Shown here in pieces: positions 8,295-16,969 of a DNA stretch of 64,000 nt. Both the position numbers and the translations under genes were made by a program. Below the pieces are notes generated by a model that saw nothing but the letters and a program-made list of their open reading frames with translations, had not been told where the DNA came from and made no database searches. Every line of letters begins with the position of its first letter. Position 1 is the stretch's first letter. Origin of the DNA: DATBRV01 sp036560145 (GTDB lineage Bacteria; Myxococcota_A; UBA9160; SMWR01); the NCBI GenBank assembly GCA_036560145.1, contig DATBRV010000011.1:1-64000 (forward strand). Direction: 5' to 3'.

Positions 8295-9109
8295 CGGTGC
8301 GCGTGATCGACTGCTGGGTCAACGTCAACATGAGCGGCCTGGGCCGCCCGGACTTCCTCACGGACGTGGCGAAGAACTACTTCAAGCAGGGGGAGGACTT
8401 CTTCCGCGACTACTCGATCGAGGAGATCCTGAAGACCATGGACTCCCTCGGGGTGGAGAAGGCGATCCTCACCACGGATGCGCACCAGCCCCAGCCGCAC
8501 GTGATGTCGTTCGCCGAGAAGAGACCTGACCGCTTCTTCCTGGGAGCCCAGCTCGACCCGCGCCGCGGCATGAAGGCGATCCGCGCCCTGGAGGGCTTCG
8601 TGCGCGATCACAACGTGGTGCTCGCCCGGATCACGCCGTTCATGCTCGATCTGCCGCCCAACCACGCCGTCTACTATCCCGTCTACGCCAAGTGCATCGA
8701 GCTCGACCTTCCGATCACGATCAACACCGGCATCCCCGGGCCGCCGGTCCCCGGCGAGTGCCAGCATCCGATGCACCTCGACAAGGTCTGTCTGCACTTC
8801 CCGGAGCTGAAGCTGGTGATGGCGCACGGAGCCGATCCCTGGTGGAGCGAGGCGTGCCGGCTGATGCTCAAGTACGCCAACCTCTCGATGATGACGTCGG
8901 CCTACCTCCCGAAGTACTTCCCGCCCGAGCTGCTCCATTTCATGAACACGCGCGGGAAGACCAAGGTGATGTTCGCGTCGGACCACCCGGCGATCCAGAT
9001 GGACCGCTGCCTCGCGGAGGCGCTCGCGCTCGACCTGCGCCCGGGCGTGCTGGACGGCTTCCTGTACGAGAACGCCAACCGCGTCTTCTTCTCGAAGGCG
9101 GCGCGCTAG
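8291..9109 (+). CDS. amidohydrolase-2 family protein lacking the N-terminal HxH
   Basis: A 272-residue TIM-barrel protein of the amidohydrolase_2 group (PF04909). It has the 'VMAHGADPWW' strand with a probable metal His, and 'FASDHPAIQMDRC' with the catalytic Asp near the C-terminus, ending 'YENANRVF' as is usual. The first strand reads VIDCWVNVN where the family normally has DxHxH, so two metal ligands are missing. It may be an ACMSD-type lyase or hydratase with altered metal binding, or a non-catalytic relative. It is translationally coupled to the Rieske oxygenase and lies 14 bp before the acyl-CoA dehydrogenase. Confidence 0.75.
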   Translation: MTVRVIDCWVNVNMSGLGRPDFLTDVAKNYFKQGEDFFRDYSIEEILKTMDSLGVEKAILTTDAHQPQPHVMSFAEKRPDRFFLGAQLDPRRGMKAIRALEGFVRDHNVVLARITPFMLDLPPNHAVYYPVYAKCIELDLPITINTGIPGPPVPGECQHPMHLDKVCLHFPELKLVMAHGADPWWSEACRLMLKYANLSMMTSAYLPKYFPPELLHFMNTRGKTKVMFASDHPAIQMDRCLAEALALDLRPGVLDGFLYENANRVFFSKAAR

Positions 9110-9123
9110 CGCGCGCGGCTGCC

Positions 9124-10314
9124 GTGGACTTCCGCGAGAGCCCCGAGCAGGCGCGCTTCCGTCTCGAGGTGCGGGCCTGGCTCGAGAAGAACCTGCCCTC
9201 GGGTTGGGGGACGCCCGGTTACCGCGGACCCGACACCGCTGCGGAACGGATGCGCTTCACGCGCTGGTGGCAGGGGAAGCTCTTCGAAGGCGGCTGGGCC
9301 GGTCTCGCCTGGCCCAGGGCGTATGGTGGCCGCGAGCTCGGGATCCTCGAGCAGACGATCTGGGGCGAGGAGTATGCGCGCGCCTGGGCCCCGGATCTGA
9401 TCAGCCTGGGCGTGGGGATCAGCCTGACCGGCCCGGTGCTGATCGCGAAGGGGAAGGATTGGCAGCGCGAGGCCTTCCTGCGCAGGATCCTCACCGGCGA
9501 GCACATCTGGTGTCAGGGCTTCTCGGAGCCGGGCGCCGGTTCGGATCTCGCCGCGCTGCGCACGCGCGGCGACGTCGAAGCGGACGCGATCGTCGTCACC
9601 GGCCAGAAGATCTGGACCAGCTTCGCGCAGTACGCCGACTGGTGCATCCTGATCGTGCGCACCGATCCGGATGCGAAGCGCAAGCACGACGGCATCACCT
9701 TCCTGCTGGTCGACATGCAGTCGCCGGGCATCGAGATCCGCCCGCTCAAGGAGATGACGGGCGAGGACTGGTTCAACGAGGTCTTCTTTGATCGCGTGCG
9801 CGTCCCGATCGAGAACGTGGTGGGCGAGATCGGCGGCGGCTGGGACGTGGTCGTGAACACGCTCTCGCACGAGCGCGCCTCCGCCTCGCCGCACGCGCGG
9901 CTCGAGGCGGAGCTGGCGCTCTTGCGCGGGCTCGCGCGCCGCACGCCGCGCGGGCGCGGCGTCGCCGCCGAGGATCCCGTGATCCGGCAGCAGCTCGCGC
10001 GCTTCACGATCGAGGCGACGGCGCTGCGCCTGAGCGCCTACCGCAATCTCGCGACCATCCAACGCACCGGCCACCCCGGGCCGCAGGGCTCGACGCAGAA
10101 GCTCGGCTGGAGCGAGCTCGACCAGCGCATCAAGGACCTCGCTGGGAGAATCCTCGGTCCGGCGGGGCTGCTGCTGCCGGGCGATCCGCTCGCCCCCGAC
10201 GGAGGGCATTGGGCGCACGAGCAGCTCTGGTCGCGCGCGTCCACCCTCTACGCCGGCACCTCCGAGGTGCAGCGCAACATCATCGCGGAGCGCGTGCTGG
10301 GGCTGCCGCGGTGA
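9124..10314 (+). CDS. acyl-CoA dehydrogenase
   Basis: A 396-residue flavoprotein that oxidises an acyl-CoA to the enoyl-CoA. It shows the FAD/substrate segment 'WCQGFSEPGAGSDLAALRT', 'VTGQKIWTSFAQYADW', and the C-terminal 'LYAGTSEVQRNIIAERVLGLP' that binds FAD and the neighbouring subunit. The GTG at 9124 (VDFRESPEQARFR) is the chosen start because it places the family N-terminus correctly 14 bp after the previous stop. It is third in the operon with the Rieske oxygenase and amidohydrolase. This subgroup is common in steroid side-chain and branched acyl-CoA catabolism; the exact substrate is unknown. Confidence 0.9.
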   Translation: MDFRESPEQARFRLEVRAWLEKNLPSGWGTPGYRGPDTAAERMRFTRWWQGKLFEGGWAGLAWPRAYGGRELGILEQTIWGEEYARAWAPDLISLGVGISLTGPVLIAKGKDWQREAFLRRILTGEHIWCQGFSEPGAGSDLAALRTRGDVEADAIVVTGQKIWTSFAQYADWCILIVRTDPDAKRKHDGITFLLVDMQSPGIEIRPLKEMTGEDWFNEVFFDRVRVPIENVVGEIGGGWDVVVNTLSHERASASPHARLEAELALLRGLARRTPRGRGVAAEDPVIRQQLARFTIEATALRLSAYRNLATIQRTGHPGPQGSTQKLGWSELDQRIKDLAGRILGPAGLLLPGDPLAPDGGHWAHEQLWSRASTLYAGTSEVQRNIIAERVLGLPR

Positions 10315-10355
10315 GGCGCTCGCCGGGCGTCGATTCCGCTTGCCTTCGCGAGCCT

Positions 10356-10374
10356 ATCTGATATACCGTCAGAT
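10356..10374. promoter_or_regulatory. 19-bp palindromic operator, copy 2
   Basis: ATCTGATATACCGTCAGAT matches the operator at 7279 with two changes in the left arm. It lies 77 bp upstream of the SDR-TetR operon, which would make the TetR autoregulatory. Confidence 0.65.
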
Positions 10375-10450
10375 CTCGCAACGCCAGCGAAATCAGGGGT
10401 TTGCGCCCAAGTAACCACGCGCGTCGTCGACGCATGAAGCCGAGGAGAGC

Positions 10451-11200
10451 ATGCGGTTCAAGAACAAGGTTGCGGTCGTCACGGGAGCAGGGCAGGGGAT
10501 CGGCGAGGGCTACGCCAAGGCGCTCGCGAAGGAAGGCGCGGCGGTCGCGATCGCCGAGCTCTCGGCCGATCAGGGCCAGCGCGTCGCCAAGGAGATCAAC
10601 GCGGCGGGCGGCAAGGCGATCTTCGTGAAGACCGACGTCTCCTCGGAGAGCTCCACCAAGGCGATGGGCGAAACCGTGCGCCGCGAGCTCGGCGGCGTCG
10701 ACTACCTCGTCAACAACGCCGCGATCTACCACGACATGGAGATGCACGGGCTGCTCACCGTGCCGTTCGACTACTACACGAAATTCATGGCGGTCAACAT
10801 GCACGGCTGCCTGCTCGCGACGCGCGCCGTGTACGAGTCGATGGTCGAGCGCGGCGGCGGGGCGATCGTGAACCAGTCCTCGTCGGCCGCCTGGATGGGC
10901 GCGGGCTACTACGGGATCGCCAAGCTGGCGATGCACGGCATCACGCACGCCCTCGCGCGCGAGCTGGGACCCCGGAAGATCCGCGTCAACGCGATCGCGC
11001 CGGGGCCGACCGACACCGAGGCGACCCGCAAGGTCGTGCCGGACGTCTTCAAGAAGATGATCATCGCGCAGATGCCGCTCGGCCGGATGGCCGAAGTCAG
11101 CGAGATGGTGGGCGCCTGCCTGTTCCTGCTCTCGGACGAGGCCTCGTTCATCACCGCCCAGATCCTGGCCGTCGACGGCGGACAGATCATGAGGGTGTGA
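10451..11200 (+). CDS. short-chain dehydrogenase/reductase
   Basis: A 249-residue classical SDR that oxidises or reduces an alcohol/ketone with NAD(P). Motifs are 'VVTGAGQGIGEGYA' (TGxxxGIG cofactor site), 'LVNNAAIYHDM' (NNAA), catalytic Ser in 'VNQSSSAAWMGAGYYGIAK' and the Y-x3-K pair in YYGIAK, then 'NAIAPGPTDTEATR'. Length is standard. It starts at an ATG preceded by GAGGAGAG and overlaps the downstream TetR by 4 bp. Position downstream of operator copy 2 links it to the catabolic regulon. Confidence 0.9.
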   Translation: MRFKNKVAVVTGAGQGIGEGYAKALAKEGAAVAIAELSADQGQRVAKEINAAGGKAIFVKTDVSSESSTKAMGETVRRELGGVDYLVNNAAIYHDMEMHGLLTVPFDYYTKFMAVNMHGCLLATRAVYESMVERGGGAIVNQSSSAAWMGAGYYGIAKLAMHGITHALARELGPRKIRVNAIAPGPTDTEATRKVVPDVFKKMIIAQMPLGRMAEVSEMVGACLFLLSDEASFITAQILAVDGGQIMRV

Positions 11201-11886
11201 CGGCGGTGAAGCCCGTGCGCAGCGAGGGCGGAAGCGCGGGCCCCCGCGAGGAACGCACGCTCGATCAGAGCGGGCGCGCGCTCGGGCCGCGGGCGCTCGG
11301 CACGCGCCAGCGCCTGCTGGCCGCCACCGGGGACCTGCTCAAGGAGAAGAGCGTCCGCGACATCTCCGTCGTCGACATCGCACGCCGGGCCAACACCTCT
11401 CCCGCCACCTTCTACCAGTACTTCAAGGACGTGGGCGAGGCGACGCTGCGCCTCGCCGAGCTGGCGGCGGAGGAAGTCCCGACGGTGATCGAGCTGATCG
11501 ACGGCTCCTGGCGGGGACAGAAGGGCCTCGAGACGGCGCGCGCGATCGCGACCGCCTTCGTGAACCATTGGGATGCGCACCGCTCGGTGCTGCTGGTGCG
11601 CAACCTGGCCGCCGACGAGGGCGACCGCCGCTTCCAGAAGGTGCGCCGCGAGGCGCTCACGCCCGTGATCGAACACCTCGCGCGCAAGATCGAGGAATCG
11701 CAGCAGCAGGGCCGGATCGCGCCAGAGGTGCACCCCTACGCGGCGGCCGCCGCGCTCGCCACGATCCTCGAGCGGCTGGCGGCCTATCACAAGGAGCTCG
11801 AGTACTTCGGCACGACGCGCGCCCACCTGGTCGAGACCTGCGCGCGGATCCTGTTTCAGACCGTGACCGGGCGCGGGGCGCCCTGA
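11197..11886 (+). CDS. TetR family regulator, candidate owner of the 19-bp operator
   Basis: A 229-residue TetR protein. After a flexible N-terminus of about 30 residues the DNA-binding helix-turn-helix reads 'RQRLLAATGDLLKEKSVRDISVVDIARRANTSPATFYQYF', the canonical TetR pattern ending in FYQYF. The C-terminal ligand-binding part has 'EYFGTTRAHLVETCARI'. The GTG start overlaps the SDR stop; a later start is possible because the first 30 residues are unstructured. Its operon carries operator copy 2, so autoregulation and control of the other four palindromes is a reasonable inference. The ligand is probably an acyl-CoA or steroid intermediate. Confidence 0.85.
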   Translation: MTAVKPVRSEGGSAGPREERTLDQSGRALGPRALGTRQRLLAATGDLLKEKSVRDISVVDIARRANTSPATFYQYFKDVGEATLRLAELAAEEVPTVIELIDGSWRGQKGLETARAIATAFVNHWDAHRSVLLVRNLAADEGDRRFQKVRREALTPVIEHLARKIEESQQQGRIAPEVHPYAAAAALATILERLAAYHKELEYFGTTRAHLVETCARILFQTVTGRGAP

Positions 11887-13361
11887 TCCTTCGCCGCGAC
11901 GGCCTCCGCGTAGCGCGGCCGCACCCGTGCGTGTCCCCAGTGCATCGCGAAGTCCATCTCGTTCACGCGGTCGTACTGCCGCGGCACGGGGATCAGCCGC
12001 TCGGCGACCCCGAGCCTGCGGGCGCGGGTGCGCAGCTTGACGAGGCCCCACTGCCAGGGTCGGCGCCACCAGGCGGGGCGCGGCATCGAGCGCCGGTAGG
12101 ACTCGAAATCGGCGCGGCCCTCCGGGCTCATGGCGGCCGGCGTCTTCAGGTAGATGGCGGCGGATCGCGCCTTGCGCACGCCGAAGCATCCGCGCGGAAT
12201 TCCCGCCTCTTCGAGGATGCGCCGCGCGATCGGACGGTCATAGCTTCCGCCCAGGCGCCAGGGACGCATCTCCTCCGAACGCGAAATCCCGTCGAGAGCC
12301 GACAGGTGCAGGCCCGCCGTGAAGAGGGGATTGAAGTTCAGGAAGCCGACCCGCAGCCGGAACTCGAGCAGGGTCGAGCCGGAAGGGACGTGTTCGCGCA
12401 GCGTCTGGAAACCGGCGAGCTTCCTGGCCGGGTCGAGACCGAAGACGATGTCTCCGTTGCGCCCGATCACCAGGACCTTCCCGACCAGCGCTTCTTCGCA
12501 GGGGGCGAGCACGACGTCGAAACCCCGCGGCCCCGTGAAGAACTCCGCCTCCGGGGCGCTGCGCAGCCCGCGGAAGGCGCGCCGATCGAACTCCCGCACC
12601 GTCATCCCCAGGCGCCTCGCGACCTCGGCGCCGCTGTCCTTGCCGGAGGCTCCGTCGGCGAAGGTGATGGCTTCCCGCACGCCGAGCCTCGCCAGCAGCG
12701 CGGCGAGCGCGTTCGAGTCGTATCCGCCCGACACCGTCGCGAGTCCCGCGAAGCGACGGCTCCGGCGCGCTGGCGAGGCCGCGTTCGCGAGCACCGAGGC
12801 CAGCACGCCCTCCAGCTGCGCGACGTATTCCCCGTAGCTCTCCGGCCGCGGATCCGCCGGCTTCTCGATCCGCGCGACGCGCAGGTCCGGGCCGACCTCG
12901 AGCTGACAGCGATCGTGCAGCGCCACGCGCCGCCCCCGCCCGGTGTGGATCGTCTTGCGCGTGCGGCGGATCCCGTCCATCGCGTGTGCGCGCAGCGCGT
13001 GGTAGTAGAAGGGAAAGCCGGGGTCCGGCTCGTCGTCCGTCATCGCCAGCAGGAAGACCAGCGAGTTCGAGAGGAAGAGCTCGGCTCCCACGCGGACCGA
13101 GTAGAGGCGCTCGATCGTGTCGGACTGCGTGCAGAAGACCGCGCGGCCCGCGCGCAGCACGCCGCCGCTCCCCAGATTGAACGCGGCGCGGTCGAGCTCG
13201 CCGGCTTCGAAGTCGCCGCTCCAGGCGCCCTCCACGAACCAGCCCTCGCGCGTCTCGACCCAGGGTCCGTGATGGACGCGGACGAGCTCGCTCCCCTGCT
13301 GGAGCTGGGCGCACCAGGCCATGCGGGGAAGGCTGGCGCAGAGGACGAACTCGAAGCGCAT
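11856..13361 (-). CDS. asparagine synthase-like protein without glutaminase Cys
   Basis: A 501-residue relative of asparagine synthetase B. The ATP-pyrophosphatase PP-loop is 'LATVSGGYDSNALAALLARL', followed by 'FADGASGKDSGAEVARRLG'. An N-terminal Ntn-like region is present, but residue 2 is Arg rather than the nucleophilic Cys, so glutamine hydrolysis is not expected. Such proteins act as ATP-dependent amide ligases in peptide or polysaccharide modification, or have lost activity. The start is the ATG at 13361. Upstream sequence stays open in frame, so a longer start cannot be excluded. The 3' end overlaps the convergent TetR gene by 31 bp. Confidence 0.7.
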   Translation of the reverse strand: MRFEFVLCASLPRMAWCAQLQQGSELVRVHHGPWVETREGWFVEGAWSGDFEAGELDRAAFNLGSGGVLRAGRAVFCTQSDTIERLYSVRVGAELFLSNSLVFLLAMTDDEPDPGFPFYYHALRAHAMDGIRRTRKTIHTGRGRRVALHDRCQLEVGPDLRVARIEKPADPRPESYGEYVAQLEGVLASVLANAASPARRSRRFAGLATVSGGYDSNALAALLARLGVREAITFADGASGKDSGAEVARRLGMTVREFDRRAFRGLRSAPEAEFFTGPRGFDVVLAPCEEALVGKVLVIGRNGDIVFGLDPARKLAGFQTLREHVPSGSTLLEFRLRVGFLNFNPLFTAGLHLSALDGISRSEEMRPWRLGGSYDRPIARRILEEAGIPRGCFGVRKARSAAIYLKTPAAMSPEGRADFESYRRSMPRPAWWRRPWQWGLVKLRTRARRLGVAERLIPVPRQYDRVNEMDFAMHWGHARVRPRYAEAVAAKDQGAPRPVTV

Positions 13362-13540
13362 TCCGGACGAGACTCCTTCGTCAGGGCCCGGCGCGGGCGA
13401 GTGGAAGGCTCGCGCACCGCGCGTGGTGCGCAAGCAGGACGGCTCGGACGTCTGGGGCTTCGAGGGCGCGCCGAGTCTCGGAACGTCGACCTGCGCCTCG
13501 AGAGCCAGGGCGGCAAGCCGCCCCAGGAGGAGTAGCGGCT

Positions 13541-14191
13541 TCAGCCGCCGCTGCCCGCGGGCGGGCGCCGCCACAGACCGAGACCCAGCCACGCCTGCGA
13601 GGCGCTGACCAGCCCGAGCACCGCGAGCCCCACCGCGCGCGCCGCGCCGGCGCTGCCCGCGGCCAGCGGGCCGCCGATCCCGGCGAGCGCGAGCGCGAGC
13701 ACGATCAGCAGGGGATTGCCGCGCGGAACCACGCCGGCGCGAGCGAAGCCGAGCGCGAGCACGCCGGATCCGACGAAGAACGCCGCGATCAGGGGCGCGA
13801 TGGTGAGCAGCCCAGCCCCCTGCATGCGCTCCATCACCGGGAGCATGGCGGTCCGGTCGATTCCGGGGGCGACCATCTCGACCGCGAGCAGATGGAACAC
13901 CGCGTCCGCCGCCGAGCCCATCGCCCCGATCGCGAGCAGGATCGCGCCCGCGCGGACCTGGCGCTGGCGCCGCAGCCGACGGGTCGCGACGATGCCCACC
14001 AGCGCCGGGGCGTAGCAGGCGGCCGAGAGCAGCTGTGCGGCGACGGATACGCGCACGCGGCCGGCGTGCCGGCCGACCAGCTCGAGGATCCGCCCGGCGT
14101 CGGTGATGCCGACCCCCGGCATCAGCAGCCACGACAGCCAGAAGAGCGCCGCGGCAATCACGAGCGACGCTCCCGCCAGTCGTGCGGTCAA
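13541..14191 (-). CDS. multi-pass membrane protein (DUF4386-like)
   Basis: A 216-residue integral membrane protein with about six hydrophobic helices: residues 4-25, 48-68, 79-100, 125-152, 158-175 and 185-205. The overall layout is like DUF4386-type proteins of unknown function; the assignment is by pattern only. It starts at a TTG preceded by GGGAG at a suitable distance. It lies behind the asparagine-synthase-like gene on the same strand, but 179 bp away, so co-transcription is uncertain. No catalytic motif is visible. Confidence 0.6.
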   Translation of the reverse strand: MTARLAGASLVIAAALFWLSWLLMPGVGITDAGRILELVGRHAGRVRVSVAAQLLSAACYAPALVGIVATRRLRRQRQVRAGAILLAIGAMGSAADAVFHLLAVEMVAPGIDRTAMLPVMERMQGAGLLTIAPLIAAFFVGSGVLALGFARAGVVPRGNPLLIVLALALAGIGGPLAAGSAGAARAVGLAVLGLVSASQAWLGLGLWRRPPAGSGG

Positions 14192-14329
14192 CGCTGACTC
14201 CCACCGTCCGGGCCGACGTGGGGACGATAGGCCGTGGGCTCGCGCTGGGCACCTGTTTCGGGTCGCCCTCGCGCGTAACGTCGCGGGGGCCTCGGACGTT
14301 CAGAGGGGGAGAGAGCGAAGGAGTCGGAC

Positions 14330-14776
14330 ATGAAGTGGGTGACCCGAGCCGGAGCCAGAGTGGATCGCATCGCCTGCCCGTGGCTGATCGCGCGCTTCGT
14401 CGATCCGGCGGCCGAATTCGTGTTCGTTCCGGCCGATCAGGTGCTCGACGTCGCTGCGCGCGATGGCGCGATTCCATTCGACGTCCCCGGCGTCGAGCTC
14501 GGTCATCATGCCGAGTTCTGCTCCTTCGACGCCGTCCTCGACAAGTACGGTCTCCAGGATCCGGCGCTGCGAGGGCTCGCCGAGATCGTGCGCGGCGCCG
14601 ATACGGCGAACCTCCAACTCACGCCGGAGTCGGCCGGCCTCTACGCACTCGCCTCGGGCTTCCGAAAGATCGCTCGAGACGATCACGAGAACCTGCGCCT
14701 CCAGTTTCCGGCCTACGATGCGCTTTATTCGTTCTGCCGCGAGCGAAAGGGCGCTTCTCCGGCAACCAGGGCGTGA
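14330..14776 (+). CDS. ChrB C-terminal-like (chromate resistance) protein
   Basis: A 148-residue protein matching the C-terminal domain of ChrB. It begins MKWVTRAGARVDRIACPWLI, then 'RFVDPAAEFVFVPADQV', 'GVELGHHAEFCSFDAVL' and 'IVRGADTANLQLTPES', all typical of this family. ChrB regulates or assists chromate efflux in some Proteobacteria; stand-alone C-terminal domains like this one are of uncertain role. No ChrA transporter is seen nearby. Start ATG follows AAGGAG at 14318-14323. It precedes the nas locus by 117 bp on the same strand, without evidence of a functional link. Confidence 0.75.
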   Translation: MKWVTRAGARVDRIACPWLIARFVDPAAEFVFVPADQVLDVAARDGAIPFDVPGVELGHHAEFCSFDAVLDKYGLQDPALRGLAEIVRGADTANLQLTPESAGLYALASGFRKIARDDHENLRLQFPAYDALYSFCRERKGASPATRA

Positions 14777-14893
14777 GGCTCCCGAGCCGGCCTGGCGCGG
14801 CTTGCGCCGTCGCCGGCCGTTCTGCGCGCATTCCTGCACATCCGGATCCGGGCACGGAGTTCGCATCCAGCAGGCTGCGGCGGAGGCGAGCGT

Positions 14894-15481
14894 GTGCCCG
14901 TGAACGAAAAGCTGCGCATCGCGCTCGTCGACGAGAAGACGGAGCGCTCCAGCGACCTCGAGCGCGCGCTCGGCGAGGCCGGGTTCGAGGTGGTGGCGCG
15001 CCTCGGTGGGCGCGACGATCTGCGCGCGCGGATCGCCGATCTCGCGCCCGACGTCGTCATCATCGACATGCAATCGCCGGACCGTGACGTCCTCGAGGAC
15101 ATGCAGCGCATCCACCGCGAGCACCCCCGGCCGATCGTGATGTTCGTCGACGAGAGCGACAGCGAATCGATTCGCGTCGCGGTCGAGGCGGGTGTCAGCG
15201 CGTACGTGGTGGACGGCCTGAGGGCTCGAAGCGTGCGGCCGATCATCGAGGTCGCGATCGCGCGCTTTCAGGCCTTCCAGGCGCTGCGCGACGAGCTCGC
15301 GGCGGCGCGAACATCGCTCGCCGAGCGTAAGCTGATCGAGAAGGCAAAGGGGATCCTGATGAGCCGGCGAGAAGTGAACGAGGAGGAGGCATATCAGCTC
15401 CTCCGCAAGTCGGCGATGGACCGGAAGATGAAGCTGGCGGACGTGGCAAGGCACCTGATCGAGATGGCGGAGCTCCTGTGA
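14894..15481 (+). CDS. nasT: NasT, ANTAR-domain antiterminator of nitrate assimilation
   Basis: A 195-residue response-regulator-like protein. Residues 7-120 form a receiver-type domain with an Asp at about 58 in 'VVIIDMQSP'. Residues about 137-195, 'ERKLIEKAKGILMSRREVNEEEAYQLLRKSAMDRKMKLADVA', are the RNA-binding ANTAR domain. In known systems NasT binds a two-hairpin leader RNA and prevents termination upstream of nitrate genes; NasS holds NasT inactive without nitrate. The next gene is NasS, overlapping by 1 bp, and a matching leader lies before nrtA. GTG at 14900 is an alternative start. Confidence 0.93.
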   Translation: MPVNEKLRIALVDEKTERSSDLERALGEAGFEVVARLGGRDDLRARIADLAPDVVIIDMQSPDRDVLEDMQRIHREHPRPIVMFVDESDSESIRVAVEAGVSAYVVDGLRARSVRPIIEVAIARFQAFQALRDELAAARTSLAERKLIEKAKGILMSRREVNEEEAYQLLRKSAMDRKMKLADVARHLIEMAELL

Positions 15482-16764
15482 TGGACCCCGAGAAGCGCCG
15501 GCTTCGGATCGGGATCACGCCGCTCACGGACGCGGCGCCGATCGTCGTTGCGCTCGAACTCGGCTTCTTCGCCCGGCAGGGGCTCCACGTCGAGCTCTCG
15601 CGCGAGCCTTCGTGGGCGAACATCCGTGACAAGCTCGCGGCGGGGGCCCTCGACGCGGCTCACGCGCTTGCGCCGATGCCGATCGCGGCGACGCTCGGCC
15701 TGGGTCCCCTTCAGCAACCGACCGTCACGGCCCTCTCGCTGGGCCTCGGCGGCAACGCGATCACGGTCTCGACCGCGTTGCGGCGCGCGCTCGATGACGC
15801 CGACCCCATCGCGGCGGCCGACCCCGCGCTCTGCGGCCGGGCGCTGGCGCGGGTCATCGGCGCTCGGCGTGCCGCTGGCGCTCCGCCGCTGCGGTTCGCC
15901 AGCGTCTTCCCCGTCTCGATGCACATGTACGAGCTGCGATATTGGCTCGCCGCCTGGGACGTCGCGCCGGAGCGCGACGTCCGCCTGCTCGTGGTCCCGC
16001 CGCCGCGCATGGTGGCGGAGCTCGAAGCCGGCCGGATCGATGCCTTCTGCGTCGGCGAGCCGTGGAACAGCGTGGCTGCGCAGCACGGCAGTGGCACGAT
16101 TCTCCTCACAGGCCACGAGATTTGGAGTCACGCCCCCGAGAAGGTGCTCGCGGTCTCCTACGACTGGGCAAGGCGGCATCGGGGCACGCACCGCGCGCTC
16201 CTGCGCGCGATCCTCGAGGCCGCGCGCTGGTGCGACGACCCGGAGAACCAGCGCGATCTCGCGCACCGGCTTTCCGCCGGCGGCTACGTCGACGTGCCGG
16301 AGGACGCGCTGACGCCGGCTCTCGTCGGCCCCCTGCGCACGGCAAGAGCCACATCCCAACCAGTGATGCCGGCGTTCTACGACTTCCACCGATTCGCGGC
16401 CGGCTTTCCCTGGCGCTCGCACGCCGCGTGGATCATCACGCAGATGCTGCGCTGGGGTCAGATCGAAAAGCCGGTGGACGTACGGGCCGTGGCCGCCGCC
16501 GTGTATCGGAGTGATCTGCATCGCGAGGCGGCCGAGGATCTGGGGCTTGCCTGCCCGACGCGAGACGAGAAGTCGGAAGGCGCGCACGCGGCGCCCTGGA
16601 CGCTCGAGACGACGGGGGCGCCGATCGACATGCCGCCGGACCGGTTTCTCGATGGCCGCGTCTTCGATCCGTTCGACGTCCCCGGCTACCTCACGGGCTT
16701 CTCGCAACACGAGTTGCGCGTTCCGCTCGACGAGCTGGCAGCCGCCCAAGGCCATCGCGGCTGA
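15481..16764 (+). CDS. nasS: NasS, cytoplasmic nitrate/nitrite sensor
   Basis: A 427-residue protein of the NrtA/CmpA solute-binding fold but without a signal peptide, as expected for NasS. Shared NrtA features are 'IGITPLTDAAPIVVALELGFF', 'GLGGNAITVS', 'MHMYELRYWLAAWDV', 'FCVGEPWNSVA' and 'LTGHEIWSHAPEKVLAVSYDW'. In other bacteria NasS binds NasT when nitrate is absent and releases it when nitrate binds. ATG at 15481 is favoured over GTG at 15478 because of its spacing from GGCGGAG. It is translationally coupled to nasT and followed by the 260-bp leader region. Confidence 0.9.
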   Translation: MDPEKRRLRIGITPLTDAAPIVVALELGFFARQGLHVELSREPSWANIRDKLAAGALDAAHALAPMPIAATLGLGPLQQPTVTALSLGLGGNAITVSTALRRALDDADPIAAADPALCGRALARVIGARRAAGAPPLRFASVFPVSMHMYELRYWLAAWDVAPERDVRLLVVPPPRMVAELEAGRIDAFCVGEPWNSVAAQHGSGTILLTGHEIWSHAPEKVLAVSYDWARRHRGTHRALLRAILEAARWCDDPENQRDLAHRLSAGGYVDVPEDALTPALVGPLRTARATSQPVMPAFYDFHRFAAGFPWRSHAAWIITQMLRWGQIEKPVDVRAVAAAVYRSDLHREAAEDLGLACPTRDEKSEGAHAAPWTLETTGAPIDMPPDRFLDGRVFDPFDVPGYLTGFSQHELRVPLDELAAAQGHRG

Positions 16765-16930
16765 TCCCGAATCGGGCAGCGCGTGCGCACGCCGTGGGCA
16801 CCTGCGCGTGCATCGGCACGCATCCGTTCCCCGAGACCGTCGGAGAGCGCGCGCATGGTTGGCACGCTCCGTGAATGGGACGTTCGGCGGGCCTTCCCAA
16901 CGACGCGGCGGCCCACCACGGGATTGAAGC

Positions 16931-16969
16931 GCGGATCAGTGGAGATCCGCTTGCGGACAAAGGCGTCCG
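16931..16969 (+). ncRNA. ANTAR target RNA: tandem hexaloop hairpins in nas leader
   Basis: Hairpin P1 pairs 16931-16937 (GCGGATC) with 16944-16950 around hexaloop AGTGGA. Hairpin P2 pairs 16954-16958 (CGGAC) with 16965-16969 around hexaloop AAAGGC. Both loops have A at position 1 and G at position 4, the hallmark of ANTAR protein targets. The linker is 3 nt. P2 shares bases 16960-16969 with the 5' arm of the following terminator, so P2 and the full terminator exclude each other. NasT binding to P1-P2 would therefore allow transcription into nrtA. The rest of 16765-16930 shows no clear promoter. Confidence 0.85.

Noticed and set aside
13362..13540. Possible peptide precursor upstream of the asparagine-synthase-like gene
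   Set aside because: The region is open in frame but has no ribosome-binding site, start codon or leader-core pattern that I could support.
16841..16930. Other hairpins in the nas leader as the ANTAR P1
   Set aside because: None has a hexaloop with A1 and G4 on a stem of four or more pairs. The pair at 16931-16969 fits much better.
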